Shown piece after piece: positions 15,189-23,423 of a DNA stretch of 44,259 bases. How positions within the stretch are numbered: the stretch's first letter is position 1; each line of letters begins with the position of its first letter. The position numbers and the translations under genes were made by a program. The notes under the pieces are model-generated. The model made no database searches, was not told the DNA's origin, and saw nothing but the letters and a program-made list of their open reading frames with translations. Origin of the DNA: Paludibacteraceae bacterium (GTDB lineage: Bacteria > Bacteroidota > Bacteroidia > Bacteroidales > Paludibacteraceae); NCBI GenBank assembly GCA_017525455.1, contig JAFXSS010000043.1, positions 1-44,259 of the forward strand, in the 5' to 3' direction.

Positions 15189-16610
15189 ATGACCTTTGAT
15201 GCTGCGCTGACATATCTCTATACCATAGCACCTCCCTTTCATCAGGTCGGCGCTACGGCGTATAAACCCGGGTTGGACACCATGCGTCGCATGATGCGTG
15301 CGCTGGACAGCAGGCGCGCTGCTGCCGATCCCTGCCTGTCGCCTTTCAGTATTCCCGTTGTGCACATTGCCGGCACCAACGGCAAAGGCTCGACCTCTCA
15401 CCTCATAGCCTCGGCATTGGCGGCAGCCGGCTACAAAGTGGGCTTGTACACTTCACCGCACCTGGTATCATTCTGCGAACGTATTCGGGTGATTGAACGT
15501 CAGACATACGGCAGCAAGATAAGTGAAGTGGGATTCAGGCTTGTACCTGAAGCGTATGTGGCGCAGTTTGTTGAGGATAACCAATCGCTGTTCGCTAAAC
15601 TGCAACCCTCATTCTTCGAGATTACTACGGCTATGGCGTTCTGCTGGCTTGCTGAGCAGAAAGTAGATGTGGCTGTGGTGGAAGTCGGCTTGGGCGGATT
15701 GTTGGATGCCACAAATATCGTTACACCCGTGCTTAGCGTAATCACCAACATTGGCATGGATCATACCGACTTGCTCGGTCATACCCTGGCAGAGATTGCT
15801 ACACAAAAAGCCGGCATCATCAAACCCGGTGTGCCTTGTGTGATTGGCGAGACACATCCGGAAACAACACCGGTTTTCCTTCAGCGCGCCAGGGAGTGCG
15901 GTATATTGGGTGACGGGCTGGAAACCACCAACTGCCGTCTGTGGTTTGCTGACCAATGTGAGTTCATGCGTCGGCAACGGTTGAAGTACGCATCCGACTG
16001 CGAACTGAGCGGTGATTACCAGCAGAAGAATCTTCAGACTGCCTATGTTGCCCTGCAAGTGTTACGTACCTGTCTTCAACCCTCAACCCTCAACTCTTCA
16101 CTCCCCTTTGAGAGGGGAGCCGGAGAAGTGTCGCTTAACATTCACGCCATTGCTGACGGCTTTGCCCATGTGGTGACGTACACAGGCTTACGCGGACGCT
16201 GGGAGACCTTGTGCACCAATCCGCACATTATCTGCGACACAGGGCATAACAGTCACGGCGTAGCAAGTTATGTGAAGCAACTGGAAGCCCTCTGCCATCA
16301 GCCCTCTGCGGTACGCAATCTGCGCATCGTTTTCGGGATGGTGGCTGACAAAGATATCGACCAAGTGCTGCAACTCTTGCCGGTCGGTGCTGTTTATTAT
16401 TTTACCCAACCTGATAACCACCGTGCTTTAGCGGCTGAGCAGTTGCTGGGTAAGTGGCAAACCTTGCATCCCAATGCGCAGGCTATGGCATTTGATACGA
16501 TTGCCGCTGCTCTACATCAGGCACAGGCTGAGGCACAGGCAGATGACCTGATCTTTATTGGCGGCAGCAATTATGTAGTGGGTGAAGCAATACGGATAAT
16601 GAACTGTTAA
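15189..16610 (+). CDS. folC: Folylpolyglutamate / dihydrofolate synthase
   Basis: The Mur-ligase-like enzyme that adds glutamate to folates or dihydropteroate, ATP-dependent and cytoplasmic. The P-loop is IAGTNGKGSTSHLIASAL (about 57-74), followed by VVEVGLGGLLDATNIV and the C-terminal domain with CDTGHNSHGV and LRIVFGMVADKDI. The 473 residues are slightly long. A stretch of about 17 residues (QPSTLNSSLPFERGAGE) is encoded by tandem 7-bp repeats and a small hairpin, and sits between the conserved helix TAYVALQVLR and the GFAHVV strand. It is an in-frame insertion at a loop. Part of the operon with dnaE (18 bp upstream) and kbl (38 bp downstream). Confidence 0.95.
   Translation: MTFDAALTYLYTIAPPFHQVGATAYKPGLDTMRRMMRALDSRRAAADPCLSPFSIPVVHIAGTNGKGSTSHLIASALAAAGYKVGLYTSPHLVSFCERIRVIERQTYGSKISEVGFRLVPEAYVAQFVEDNQSLFAKLQPSFFEITTAMAFCWLAEQKVDVAVVEVGLGGLLDATNIVTPVLSVITNIGMDHTDLLGHTLAEIATQKAGIIKPGVPCVIGETHPETTPVFLQRARECGILGDGLETTNCRLWFADQCEFMRRQRLKYASDCELSGDYQQKNLQTAYVALQVLRTCLQPSTLNSSLPFERGAGEVSLNIHAIADGFAHVVTYTGLRGRWETLCTNPHIICDTGHNSHGVASYVKQLEALCHQPSAVRNLRIVFGMVADKDIDQVLQLLPVGAVYYFTQPDNHRALAAEQLLGKWQTLHPNAQAMAFDTIAAALHQAQAEAQADDLIFIGGSNYVVGEAIRIMNC
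16074..16122 (+). repeat. 7-bp repeat array inside folC, with hairpin
   Basis: Heptamers CTTCAAC, CCTCAAC, CCTCAAC and TCTTCAC (16074-16101) lead into TCCCCT-TTGAG-AGGGGA (16102-16118), a 6-bp-arm hairpin, then GCCGG. The array is in frame and encodes the loop insertion of FolC. A weaker heptamer-like stretch lies at about 16292-16319. Confidence 0.8.
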
Positions 16611-16648
16611 CCCTGTTCAGTCAATACTAACTAATCAAAATAACTACC

Positions 16649-17848
16649 ATGTACACAAAATTTCAACAACATCTTCAAGAGGAATTGCAGCAGATTCAGG
16701 CTGCCGGTTTGTACAAGCGCGAACGCGTGATTGTCAGTCCTCAAACATCGGGTATTCAGGTGGCTGCTGATGGCAAGCAGGTTGATGTAATTAACTTCTG
16801 CGCCAACAACTACCTGGGTTTGGCAAATAATGCAGAACTCATACAGGCTGCAAAAGACTGTATGGATCGTCGCGGCTACGGAATGGCTTCCGTCAGGTTC
16901 ATCTGCGGTACACAAGATACCCACAAACAACTTGAAAAAGCCATATCAGACTTTTTCGGCACCGAGGATACGATTCTTTACGCCTCATGCTTCGATGCCA
17001 ACGGCGGACTGTTTGAACCGCTGCTGACGGCAGATGATGCAATCATTTCCGATGCGCTGAATCATGCCTCAATCATCGATGGCGTGCGACTGTGCAAAGC
17101 GGTACGTTATCGCTATGCCAATGGTGATATGCAAGATCTGGAGAAACAACTGCAAGCCGCACAGGCACAACGATTCCGCATCATCGCTACGGATGGAGTA
17201 TTCTCGATGGACGGCAATGTTTGCCCGCTTGACAAGATTTATGAGCTTGCACAGAAGTACGACGCCATGGTTATGGTGGACGAGAGCCACTCAGCTGGTG
17301 TTGTCGGTAAGACGGGGCATGGTGTAACAGAGCGTTACAACCTGCGCGGCAAGATTGAAATCATAACCGGTACGCTGGGCAAAGCGTTCGGAGGAACAGT
17401 GGGTGGCTTTACTACGGGCAAGAAAGAGATTATTGATATGCTCCGTCAACGTAGCCGTCCGTACTTGTTCAGCAATTCGTTGCCGCCGATGATTGCGGCT
17501 GCAGGAATGAAGACTCTGGAGATTCTGACTCGAAGCAACGAGTTACAGGATCGCCTGCACGGTAATACAGAGTATTTCATCAGCAAGATGAAAGCAGCCG
17601 GATTTGATATCAAGCCTACAGAGAGCGCTATCTGCGCCGTTATGCTCTACGATGCCAAACTCAGTCAGGATTTTGCAGCTGCACTTCAGCAGGAGGGAAT
17701 CTATGTAACAGGATTCTACTACCCTGTTGTTCCGAAAGACCAAGCGCGCATACGCGTACAAGTCAGTGCTGCCCATACGCGCGAGCAACTTGACAGAGGC
17801 GTGGCTGCATTCATCAAGGTTGGCAAACAACTCGGCGTACTCAAGTAA
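16649..17848 (+). CDS. kbl: Glycine C-acetyltransferase (2-amino-3-ketobutyrate CoA ligase)
   Basis: A PLP-dependent alpha-oxoamine synthase that cleaves 2-amino-3-ketobutyrate with CoA to glycine and acetyl-CoA in threonine breakdown. At 399 residues it is one longer than E. coli Kbl. The Kbl-specific stretches MASVRFICGTQDTHKQLE and SDALNHASIIDGVRLCKA are present, as is VMVDESHSAGVVG, where Asp contacts PLP. The PLP lysine is Lys245 in TGTLGKAFGGTVGG. A serine palmitoyltransferase role is possible within the superfamily, but the Kbl-like sequence makes it less likely. No threonine dehydrogenase gene is nearby. Last gene before the bidirectional terminator. Confidence 0.94.
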   Translation: MYTKFQQHLQEELQQIQAAGLYKRERVIVSPQTSGIQVAADGKQVDVINFCANNYLGLANNAELIQAAKDCMDRRGYGMASVRFICGTQDTHKQLEKAISDFFGTEDTILYASCFDANGGLFEPLLTADDAIISDALNHASIIDGVRLCKAVRYRYANGDMQDLEKQLQAAQAQRFRIIATDGVFSMDGNVCPLDKIYELAQKYDAMVMVDESHSAGVVGKTGHGVTERYNLRGKIEIITGTLGKAFGGTVGGFTTGKKEIIDMLRQRSRPYLFSNSLPPMIAAAGMKTLEILTRSNELQDRLHGNTEYFISKMKAAGFDIKPTESAICAVMLYDAKLSQDFAAALQQEGIYVTGFYYPVVPKDQARIRVQVSAAHTREQLDRGVAAFIKVGKQLGVLK

Positions 17849-17874
17849 GCATGCTCAGCAAATACGTAGAAAAA

Positions 17875-17904
17875 GAAAAATCGCACAACTCTGTGCGATT
17901 TTTC
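17875..17904. terminator. Bidirectional terminator between kbl and the GT2 gene
   Basis: TCGCACA (17881-17887) pairs with TGTGCGA (17892-17898) around the loop ACTC. The stem is flanked by an A-run on the left and a T-run on the right, so it can terminate both convergent transcripts. Confidence 0.9.
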
Positions 17905-17928
17905 TTATATCTTGTACAAAAGCATAGC

Positions 17929-18879
17929 CTATATCTCTTCCTTGATCAGATAATCGTTTCGCGATTGCGAGTTGCGGATAATCAGCTCACCTAGGAAACC
18001 TGCCAGAAACAGCATGCAACCCAAGATCATCATTAGGATGCTGATGTGGAAATACGGGTTCACACCCAGCAACATCGATGTGCCGACCGTGCACAAGGCA
18101 TGAATCTTCATACCGATAACCACACAGATGGCTATAGCACCTATCAGGAACATCAAACTGCCAACCAAGCCGAAGAAATGCATCGGTTGCTTGCCGAACT
18201 TATTGAGGAACCATATGGTCATCAAGTCCAAATAGCCATTGACGAACCTGCTAACGCCAAACTTCGACTGCCCGAACTCACGCTTGCGGTGTTGTACTAC
18301 CTTCTCGCCAATCTTGGTGAAACCTGCATTCTTGGCCAGATATGGTATGTACCGATGCATTTCGCTGAACACCTCAATATTCTTCACCACATCTTTTCGG
18401 TACGCCTTCAGTCCGCAGTTCATATCATGCAGTTGAATGCCTGTTACCCGCCTTGCTGTGGCATTGAACAATTTGCTCGGCAGATTCTTGGTGAGAGCAT
18501 TGTCGTAGCGTTTCTGCTTCCATCCGCTCACAAGGTCGTAACCTTCCTCTGTAATCATGCGATAGAGTTCAGGTATCTCATCAGGTGAATCCTGCAGGTC
18601 GGCATCCATAGTGATTACCACATCCCCTTGTGCAGCCTTGAATCCGCAGTACAGGGCAGCACTCTTGCCATAGTTGCGCCGGAAACATATACCTCTGACT
18701 GCTGATTGCTGATTGCTGAGTGCTTTTATCACCTGCCAAGAGTTGTCGGTTGAGCCGTCGTTCACAAAAATTATCTCATAGGAGAATTTGTTCTCCTTCA
18801 TCACTCGCTCAATCCACTCATACAGATGAGGTAGTGACTCCGCCTCATTGTACAACGGTATAATGATTGACAAATCCAT
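17929..18879 (-). CDS. Family 2 glycosyltransferase with two C-terminal membrane helices
   Basis: A 316-residue DPM1/GtrB-like inner-membrane glycosyltransferase, expected to transfer a sugar from a nucleotide donor to a polyprenyl phosphate. The GT-A domain has LSIIIPLYNEAESLPHLYEW, FVNDGSTD and MDADLQDSP (metal-binding DxD type), then QHRKREFGQSKFG. Two transmembrane hairpins follow (about 232-262 and 272-300). Its start codon shares one base with the stop of the crp-type gene (TAATG), so translation is probably coupled. A stretch coding SNQQSAV (after KAL, about 53-60) comes from a 7-bp tandem repeat placed between the conserved strands, an in-frame insertion typical of this genome. The substrate cannot be deduced. 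Confidence 0.92.
   Translation of the reverse strand: MDLSIIIPLYNEAESLPHLYEWIERVMKENKFSYEIIFVNDGSTDNSWQVIKALSNQQSAVRGICFRRNYGKSAALYCGFKAAQGDVVITMDADLQDSPDEIPELYRMITEEGYDLVSGWKQKRYDNALTKNLPSKLFNATARRVTGIQLHDMNCGLKAYRKDVVKNIEVFSEMHRYIPYLAKNAGFTKIGEKVVQHRKREFGQSKFGVSRFVNGYLDLMTIWFLNKFGKQPMHFFGLVGSLMFLIGAIAICVVIGMKIHALCTVGTSMLLGVNPYFHISILMMILGCMLFLAGFLGELIIRNSQSRNDYLIKEEI
18695..18722 (-). repeat. 7-bp repeat array inside the GT2 gene
   Basis: On the plus strand: CTGACTG, CTGATTG, CTGATTG, CTGAGTG, four consecutive heptamers. On the coding strand they read SNQQSAV in frame. Confidence 0.85.
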
Positions 18880-19583
18880 TATCCTAACTTGCTGACGTTG
18901 ATTAATTCTTTTTCGTTGCTGATGTAAATATCCTTGCCCTCCAGGCTCAGTATGCCTTCTTGCGCGAACTGCGAGAGCGTACGAATAGCATTAGCAGTGG
19001 TCATATTGCTCATATTTGCCAAGTCCTCACGGCTGACATGAGCGGCCAAGGTATGACCGTCTTCAGCATATCCGTAGTGAATAATCAGCGAATGTATAGC
19101 CTCTGCCAATCGACCGCGCAGATGCTTTTGCGTCAGGTTGACTTGACGCATATCGCTCATAGCCAAATCGTGAGCCATATCTTCAAGCAGGCGGTAACAG
19201 AAGTTGTTGTTGCGGAGCATCAGGTCATGGAAGGCTTCGGTATCCACACTGTAGAACACACACTCTTCCAACGCGCTGGCGCAAGTGGTATGCGTATCAC
19301 CTGCTATGGTTGAACGATAACCGAAGAAATCGCCGGGCTTCTGCAATCGGATAATTTGCGGACGGGTGCCTAATGCTTCGATATATATGCGTACCTTGCC
19401 ACTCACAAGCAACAACACTCCTTCCGGCGTGTCGCCTTCGCGGTAAATAATTTCGTTCTTGCGGTACATGACCAGACTCAGGTGTGACTCCACATATAGC
19501 CGCTGCTCAAATGTCAAGGTTGCCCATATAGGGTTAATCTCCCAAATAGGTGGGATATCCAATGCTACTTTTCGTTTAATCAT
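18879..19583 (-). CDS. Crp/Fnr-family transcriptional regulator
   Basis: A 234-residue regulator with an N-terminal cyclic-nucleotide-binding-type beta-roll (EIIYREGDTPEGVLLLVSG, GDFFGYRSTIAGDTHTTCAS) and a C-terminal winged helix (HVSREDLANMSNMTTANAIR). No Fnr-type cysteine cluster is seen at the N-terminus, so an oxygen-sensing Fe-S role is unlikely. The effector and target genes are unknown. It has its own canonical promoter and is translationally coupled to the GT2 gene downstream, which it may or may not regulate. Confidence 0.92.
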   Translation of the reverse strand: MIKRKVALDIPPIWEINPIWATLTFEQRLYVESHLSLVMYRKNEIIYREGDTPEGVLLLVSGKVRIYIEALGTRPQIIRLQKPGDFFGYRSTIAGDTHTTCASALEECVFYSVDTEAFHDLMLRNNNFCYRLLEDMAHDLAMSDMRQVNLTQKHLRGRLAEAIHSLIIHYGYAEDGHTLAAHVSREDLANMSNMTTANAIRTLSQFAQEGILSLEGKDIYISNEKELINVSKLG

Positions 19584-19620
19584 AACTTGATTTCAGCGAT
19601 AATAAGAAGACTTTCGGCTG

Positions 19621-19652
19621 CAAAGATACAACTTTTTTTTCAATTATGCAAA
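19621..19652 (-). promoter_or_regulatory. Promoter of the Crp/Fnr-GT2 operon
   Basis: On the minus strand, TTTG (19649-19652) lies 20 bp before TATCTTTG (19621-19628), matching the Bacteroidota consensus. The start codon is 38 bp downstream of the -7 box. Confidence 0.8.
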
Positions 19653-19723
19653 TTTAATACACTTTTTTTTACTCTTTTTACAAAAATGCCACCATTTCGA
19701 ACAAGCGTTCCAATATTTTTTTG

Positions 19724-19731
19724 TATCTTTG
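19724..19731 (+). promoter_or_regulatory. -7 box of the acyl-CoA synthetase promoter
   Basis: TATCTTTG at 19724-19731 matches TAnnTTTG and lies 75 bp before the ATG. A good TTTG box at 19-21 bp upstream is not present, so only the -7 element is called. It is divergent from the Crp/Fnr promoter; the 224 bp between the two starts hold both promoters and A/T runs. Confidence 0.6.
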
Positions 19732-19806
19732 TATGGTTTTGATTCGGGGAGACTGAATATGCGCATTCGCCCTGCATAAAAAATTGCATAAAACATCATT
19801 TATAAT

Positions 19807-21477
19807 ATGGAAAAAGAGTTGAATACAAAACACTACCTGGAATTTTTGCAGGCTACTATGCACCGTCGCTGGGATAATCTTGCTCTTGCGGATTTCGATG
19901 GCGTAAACCGCTACAATTATTCCGATTTGGCACGCGAAATCGAACGCCTGCATATTACTTTTGAGCAACTGGGCATCAAGCCCGGTGACAAGATTGCCCT
20001 ATGCGGTCGTAACTGCGCCAATTGGGCAACCACCTTTTTGGCTGTAGTTTCTTACAAAGCAGTGGTTGTAAGTATCCTGCCCGACTTTACCGGCGAAGGT
20101 ATTGAGGGGTTGGTGAATCACTCCGAAGCTGTGCTGCTATACGTTGGCCCCAATGTACGCAAGAAGATTAACGCTGCCAACATGCCCGGATTGAAGGCTG
20201 TGGTATTCATGGATGAGTACACGCTCGATTATGTGGCTGACGACAAAATCAAGAATGCCTATGAATCGGTAGATTCCATCATGGCAAAGAAGTTCCCTAA
20301 CGGTGTCACTGTTGATGTAGTGGACAACTACCCGACTGACAATATGGACGATCTGGCCATTATCAACTATACCTCCGGCACAACATCCGCGCCTAAAGGC
20401 GTGATGTTGACCAACTTGAACCTGTCGGGCAACGTGGACTTTGCGGCGCACCGCATTCCTCACCGCCCGGGTGACGCGGAATTATCCATGCTGCCTATCG
20501 CTCACATGTTCGGCCTGATGTATGAGTTCCTGTATCAGTGCTGCGAGGGTGCCGAGACATGGTTCCTCACCGGTGCTCCTACGCCCAGCGCTCTGATGAA
20601 GGCGTTTGCTGAGGTTCATCCGTTCATGATTCTGACAGTACCTTTGGTAATCGAGAAGATTATCAAGAAGAAAGTATTGCCGGTAATCAACAAGCCGCTG
20701 ATGAAAGTTCTTTGGCACACACCGGGTATACGCTTGATTATCCGCAAGAAAGTCAATCAATCGCTTATGCAGGCCTTTGGTGGCAAGTTGCGCTATCTGA
20801 TTATCGGTGGTGCAGCACTCAATGGCGAGGTGGAGCAAGTGCTGAAGGACATCAAGTTCTGCTACTGCGTCGGTTACGGTATGACTGAATGCGCTCCGCT
20901 CATTACATACGAAGATTGGTGGAAATACAAGTTCCACAGCTGTGGCAAAGATATGCCGCAATGCCGTGTTCGTATCGATAGCGATGACCCGCTTCACCAT
21001 GACGGCGAGATCCAAGTGAAGGGTATCAATGTGATGAAGGGCTATTACAAGAACGACGAGGCAACGAAGGCTGTGTTCACCGAGGACGGATGGATGCGTA
21101 CCGGCGATCTCGGCATACTGGACAAAGAGGGTAACTTGTTCATCAAAGGTCGCAGCAAGAACATGATTCTTGGACCTTCAGGGCAGAACATCTATCCCGA
21201 AGAGATTGAGGATAAGTTGAACTCGCTGCCGTGCGTAGTGGAGTCAGTAGTTGTTGATCGCGATCACAAACTTGTTGCACTTGTATATCCTGACACAACG
21301 GCCGACGGCAAGAAACTGCTGGCTGAAGGGCAGACTCTTGAGCAACTTATGGACGAAAACCTCAAGGCTCTTAACGCTGTGATGCCCGTCTATAGCAAGG
21401 TAACTGCCATTGAACTGGTGGACAAAGAGTTTGAGAAAACGCCTAAGCGCAGCATCAAGCGCTTTATGTACAAGTAA
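19807..21477 (+). CDS. Long-chain acyl-CoA synthetase (AMP-binding)
   Basis: A 556-residue ANL-superfamily ligase, probably activating fatty acids to acyl-CoA via acyl-AMP in the cytoplasm. Core motifs: P-loop-like A3 NYTSGTTSAPKGVMLTN (about 190-206), A5 YGMTECAP, A7/A8 TGDLGILDKEGNLFIKGRSK, and the C-terminal A10 lysine region EKTPKRSIKRFMYK. The length and the RSKNMILGPSGQNIYPEEIE stretch fit FadD-type or Bacteroidota 'long-chain fatty acid-CoA ligase' proteins; acyl-ACP activity cannot be excluded. It is a single-gene unit with its own promoter and a strong terminator. Confidence 0.92.
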   Translation: MEKELNTKHYLEFLQATMHRRWDNLALADFDGVNRYNYSDLAREIERLHITFEQLGIKPGDKIALCGRNCANWATTFLAVVSYKAVVVSILPDFTGEGIEGLVNHSEAVLLYVGPNVRKKINAANMPGLKAVVFMDEYTLDYVADDKIKNAYESVDSIMAKKFPNGVTVDVVDNYPTDNMDDLAIINYTSGTTSAPKGVMLTNLNLSGNVDFAAHRIPHRPGDAELSMLPIAHMFGLMYEFLYQCCEGAETWFLTGAPTPSALMKAFAEVHPFMILTVPLVIEKIIKKKVLPVINKPLMKVLWHTPGIRLIIRKKVNQSLMQAFGGKLRYLIIGGAALNGEVEQVLKDIKFCYCVGYGMTECAPLITYEDWWKYKFHSCGKDMPQCRVRIDSDDPLHHDGEIQVKGINVMKGYYKNDEATKAVFTEDGWMRTGDLGILDKEGNLFIKGRSKNMILGPSGQNIYPEEIEDKLNSLPCVVESVVVDRDHKLVALVYPDTTADGKKLLAEGQTLEQLMDENLKALNAVMPVYSKVTAIELVDKEFEKTPKRSIKRFMYK

Positions 21478-21502
21478 TCGCACATGGCATCTGCCATACA
21501 TA

Positions 21503-21534
21503 CAGGGTAACCAAATTTGGTTACCCTGTTTTTT
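21503..21534 (+). terminator. Intrinsic terminator of the acyl-CoA synthetase gene
   Basis: A perfect 26-bp palindrome (21503-21528; arm CAGGGTAACCAAA) is followed by TTTTTT. It lies 26 bp after the stop codon and 6 bp before the end of the convergent ArdC-like gene. Confidence 0.95.
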
Positions 21535-21539
21535 GCACT

Positions 21540-21896
21540 TTAGTTGAACGCTACTTGCTCGCGGGCGAACAGGAACTGTACGGGATAATAGGCGTATCCG
21601 GCATTGGATCTTGTGCGCTTTCCCCAGAACAGATATGCATGCTGGCCTTTGCGCACTTGCCCGCCTTTAGCCGACCAACCCTCATAGGTGTCGAGTTCGG
21701 TATTGGTAAGTTGATAGCACTCGCGCAATAGTTCATTGCAGGTAAAGGTCGTCCTTCCTGATACCTGAGCCATGTCACGCAAGCGGTCGGTGATTGACTT
21801 GAGTTGAATACGATACTGCTGAATCTTCGTCAGTTCAGTTTGGTTACGGTCTGCATTTCGTAATGCGATTGCTTCTTGATAAACTGTACGTGTCAT
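21540..21896 (-). CDS. Small orphan ArdC-N-like protein (DUF1738-like)
   Basis: A 118-residue protein whose second half, YEGWSAKGGQVRKGQHAYLF followed by WGK and YYPVQFLFAREQV, matches the ArdC N-terminal single-strand DNA-binding domain pattern (W..-GG-x-V-x-KG-x-x-A-x-x-x-W ... F-x-x-x-Q-V). The first half is helical and includes a conserved-looking TCNELLRECYQLT. The usual C-terminal metallopeptidase of antirestriction ArdC is absent. It stands alone in housekeeping surroundings, with its own -7 box, so it may be a remnant of an element or a domesticated small DNA-binding protein. Not toxic or antirestriction by any direct evidence. Confidence 0.75.
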   Translation of the reverse strand: MTRTVYQEAIALRNADRNQTELTKIQQYRIQLKSITDRLRDMAQVSGRTTFTCNELLRECYQLTNTELDTYEGWSAKGGQVRKGQHAYLFWGKRTRSNAGYAYYPVQFLFAREQVAFN

Positions 21897-21967
21897 AATC
21901 TTGTGAATTTAATGAGTTAAACTTCTTGTTCGTTTGCAAATCTGTCAATACTTTTTGTTTGACGATG

Positions 21968-21975
21968 CAAAGATA
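21968..21975 (-). promoter_or_regulatory. -7 box upstream of the ArdC-like gene
   Basis: TATCTTTG on the minus strand, 71 bp before the start codon. No TTTG at the ideal distance. The 169-bp gap to mntP is AT-rich and otherwise empty. Confidence 0.55.
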
Positions 21976-22065
21976 CGACAAGAAAGTGTCATAACTTGTC
22001 ACAAGCTTATAAAAAGTGCAATTTATTTAGCAATTTTAACAATTATTCGGTTTTGTTAATATTAC

Positions 22066-22632
22066 TTAATGGAAAAATCCCTCTACGAAGATTTTGATGC
22101 CTATAGCTATGAGAATACATCCGCCTAAGATGTTGGCGTTAAACGGCAGATGGTGTCCGAGGGTTTTACCGAGCAGATAACCGATTACGGAGAATGCTGT
22201 ACTGACCAGAGCAATCAGTGCTATAGCCAGCCACAACACTTCAGGCACAGGAATAAACAACACCCCGATGGACAGAGCATCAATACTTGTGGCAACTGAT
22301 AGCAGCAACATTGTGCTTAAGGTTAACACGGCAGCCTGATTCGCGGCTTCGGATGGCCGTCGGCTGTCTTGGTACGCCTCCCACAGCATTTTACCGCCGA
22401 TAGTTGTCAGTAGAACCAAGGCTATCCAGTGGCTCCAGCGGGTAAAGAACTCTGCAAACACCGAACCTGCATAATACGCTATCAGCGGCATACCGCCCTG
22501 AAACACTCCGAATAGTACAGCCATCAGCAGGGCTGCACGAAACTTAGTGCCTTGTATGCCTTGAGCAATGGATACGGCAAAGCAGTCCATAGCCAAACCG
22601 ATAGCGAGAAATAGAATTGACAAAGTATCCAT
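22066..22632 (-). CDS. mntP: Manganese efflux pump MntP
   Basis: A 188-residue integral membrane protein with six predicted helices in two similar halves. Each half carries the family's conserved acidic motif: GLAMDCFAVSIAQG (Asp16) and ATSIDALSIGV (Asp118). It exports Mn(II) across the inner membrane. The size is exactly that of the family. It sits 45 bp downstream of the beta-barrel protein gene, so it may be the last gene of that transcript. I see no yybP-ykoY-type manganese riboswitch in the short upstream gap. Confidence 0.95.
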   Translation of the reverse strand: MDTLSILFLAIGLAMDCFAVSIAQGIQGTKFRAALLMAVLFGVFQGGMPLIAYYAGSVFAEFFTRWSHWIALVLLTTIGGKMLWEAYQDSRRPSEAANQAAVLTLSTMLLLSVATSIDALSIGVLFIPVPEVLWLAIALIALVSTAFSVIGYLLGKTLGHHLPFNANILGGCILIAIGIKIFVEGFFH

Positions 22633-22677
22633 CGTGTAATCAATGTGGAGTTTTAGTATTTAGTGTGTGAAGCGTTA

Positions 22678-23403
22678 CTATTTGCTAACGGACGAAGATT
22701 GTTTGGCATTGCGCCAGCGGTAAGCAATTCCCAGTTCGATACGTTGCGGATAGATACCTTGCACCGAGTTGGTGGCTACACTCTGCTTGTGAAACGATAC
22801 GATATCCGTCAAGCTGACAAAATAGTTGGCTACGACCTGTATGCCTATCGGGAACTCATAACTGATGGACGCTCCAAGGCCGGAGTGGTTATCACTTAGC
22901 GAATAGAGCTCGGCTCCCTTCTTGCCGATATTCGAGGCGTAATTGAAGTGTGTGAACGGGCCGCCGCCTACAGAGAGATATCCCTTCTCCAGATTGCCAA
23001 ACCGAGCCAGAAAAAGTACGGGTATCTCTACTCCGAATGCCCACAACAAGTTGGCTTCATTAGTGTCCTCAAATCGGTTCTGTTCAGCAGTCAGCATCAA
23101 GCGTCCCTGGATGGCGAAGTGCTTGGTGACCGTAAAGTCAACAAACCCGCCAAGGTCAGCACCTACTTTCATATAGGACGAGAAGTAGTTTCTGTTTTGA
23201 TATATGATGAAGTTGCTGATATTTGCTGTGGCAATCAAACCGGCAGTTACACGCCGTGGCAATTTCTCCTGATCAATGGTATCCAGATTGACCTCTGTGT
23301 CCCACGCCTTGAGTTGCTGACCGGTTACGCTGAGCGGCGTAACAGCCGATTGTGCCCATAGTGCCATAGGAATCAAAACGAATAGCATGAACTTGTATCT
23401 CAT
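22678..23403 (-). CDS. Outer-membrane beta-barrel protein (PorT/OmpW-like)
   Basis: About 241 residues from ATG 23403, preferred because it starts the signal peptide MRYKFMLFVLIPMALWAQ directly; an upstream in-frame start at 23469 would add 22 polar residues overlapping the previous gene. The mature part alternates hydrophobic and polar residues in strands typical of an outer-membrane barrel (FAIQGRLMLTAEQNRF, ISYEFPIGIQVVANYFVSL) and ends with the strand IELGIAYRWRN. It is 21 bp after the DUF5686 protein gene, so it is probably in one transcript. The precise role is unknown. Confidence 0.75.
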   Translation of the reverse strand: MRYKFMLFVLIPMALWAQSAVTPLSVTGQQLKAWDTEVNLDTIDQEKLPRRVTAGLIATANISNFIIYQNRNYFSSYMKVGADLGGFVDFTVTKHFAIQGRLMLTAEQNRFEDTNEANLLWAFGVEIPVLFLARFGNLEKGYLSVGGGPFTHFNYASNIGKKGAELYSLSDNHSGLGASISYEFPIGIQVVANYFVSLTDIVSFHKQSVATNSVQGIYPQRIELGIAYRWRNAKQSSSVSK

Positions 23404-23423
23404 ATTGGTAACAAAAGCAGAAA

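Noticed and set aside
18046..18588. A 180-residue plus-strand frame opposite the GT2 gene
   Set aside because: It lies wholly antisense to a well-supported glycosyltransferase with conserved motifs.
22633..22677. A manganese riboswitch upstream of mntP
   Set aside because: The gap to the previous gene is only 45 bp and shows no matching structure.
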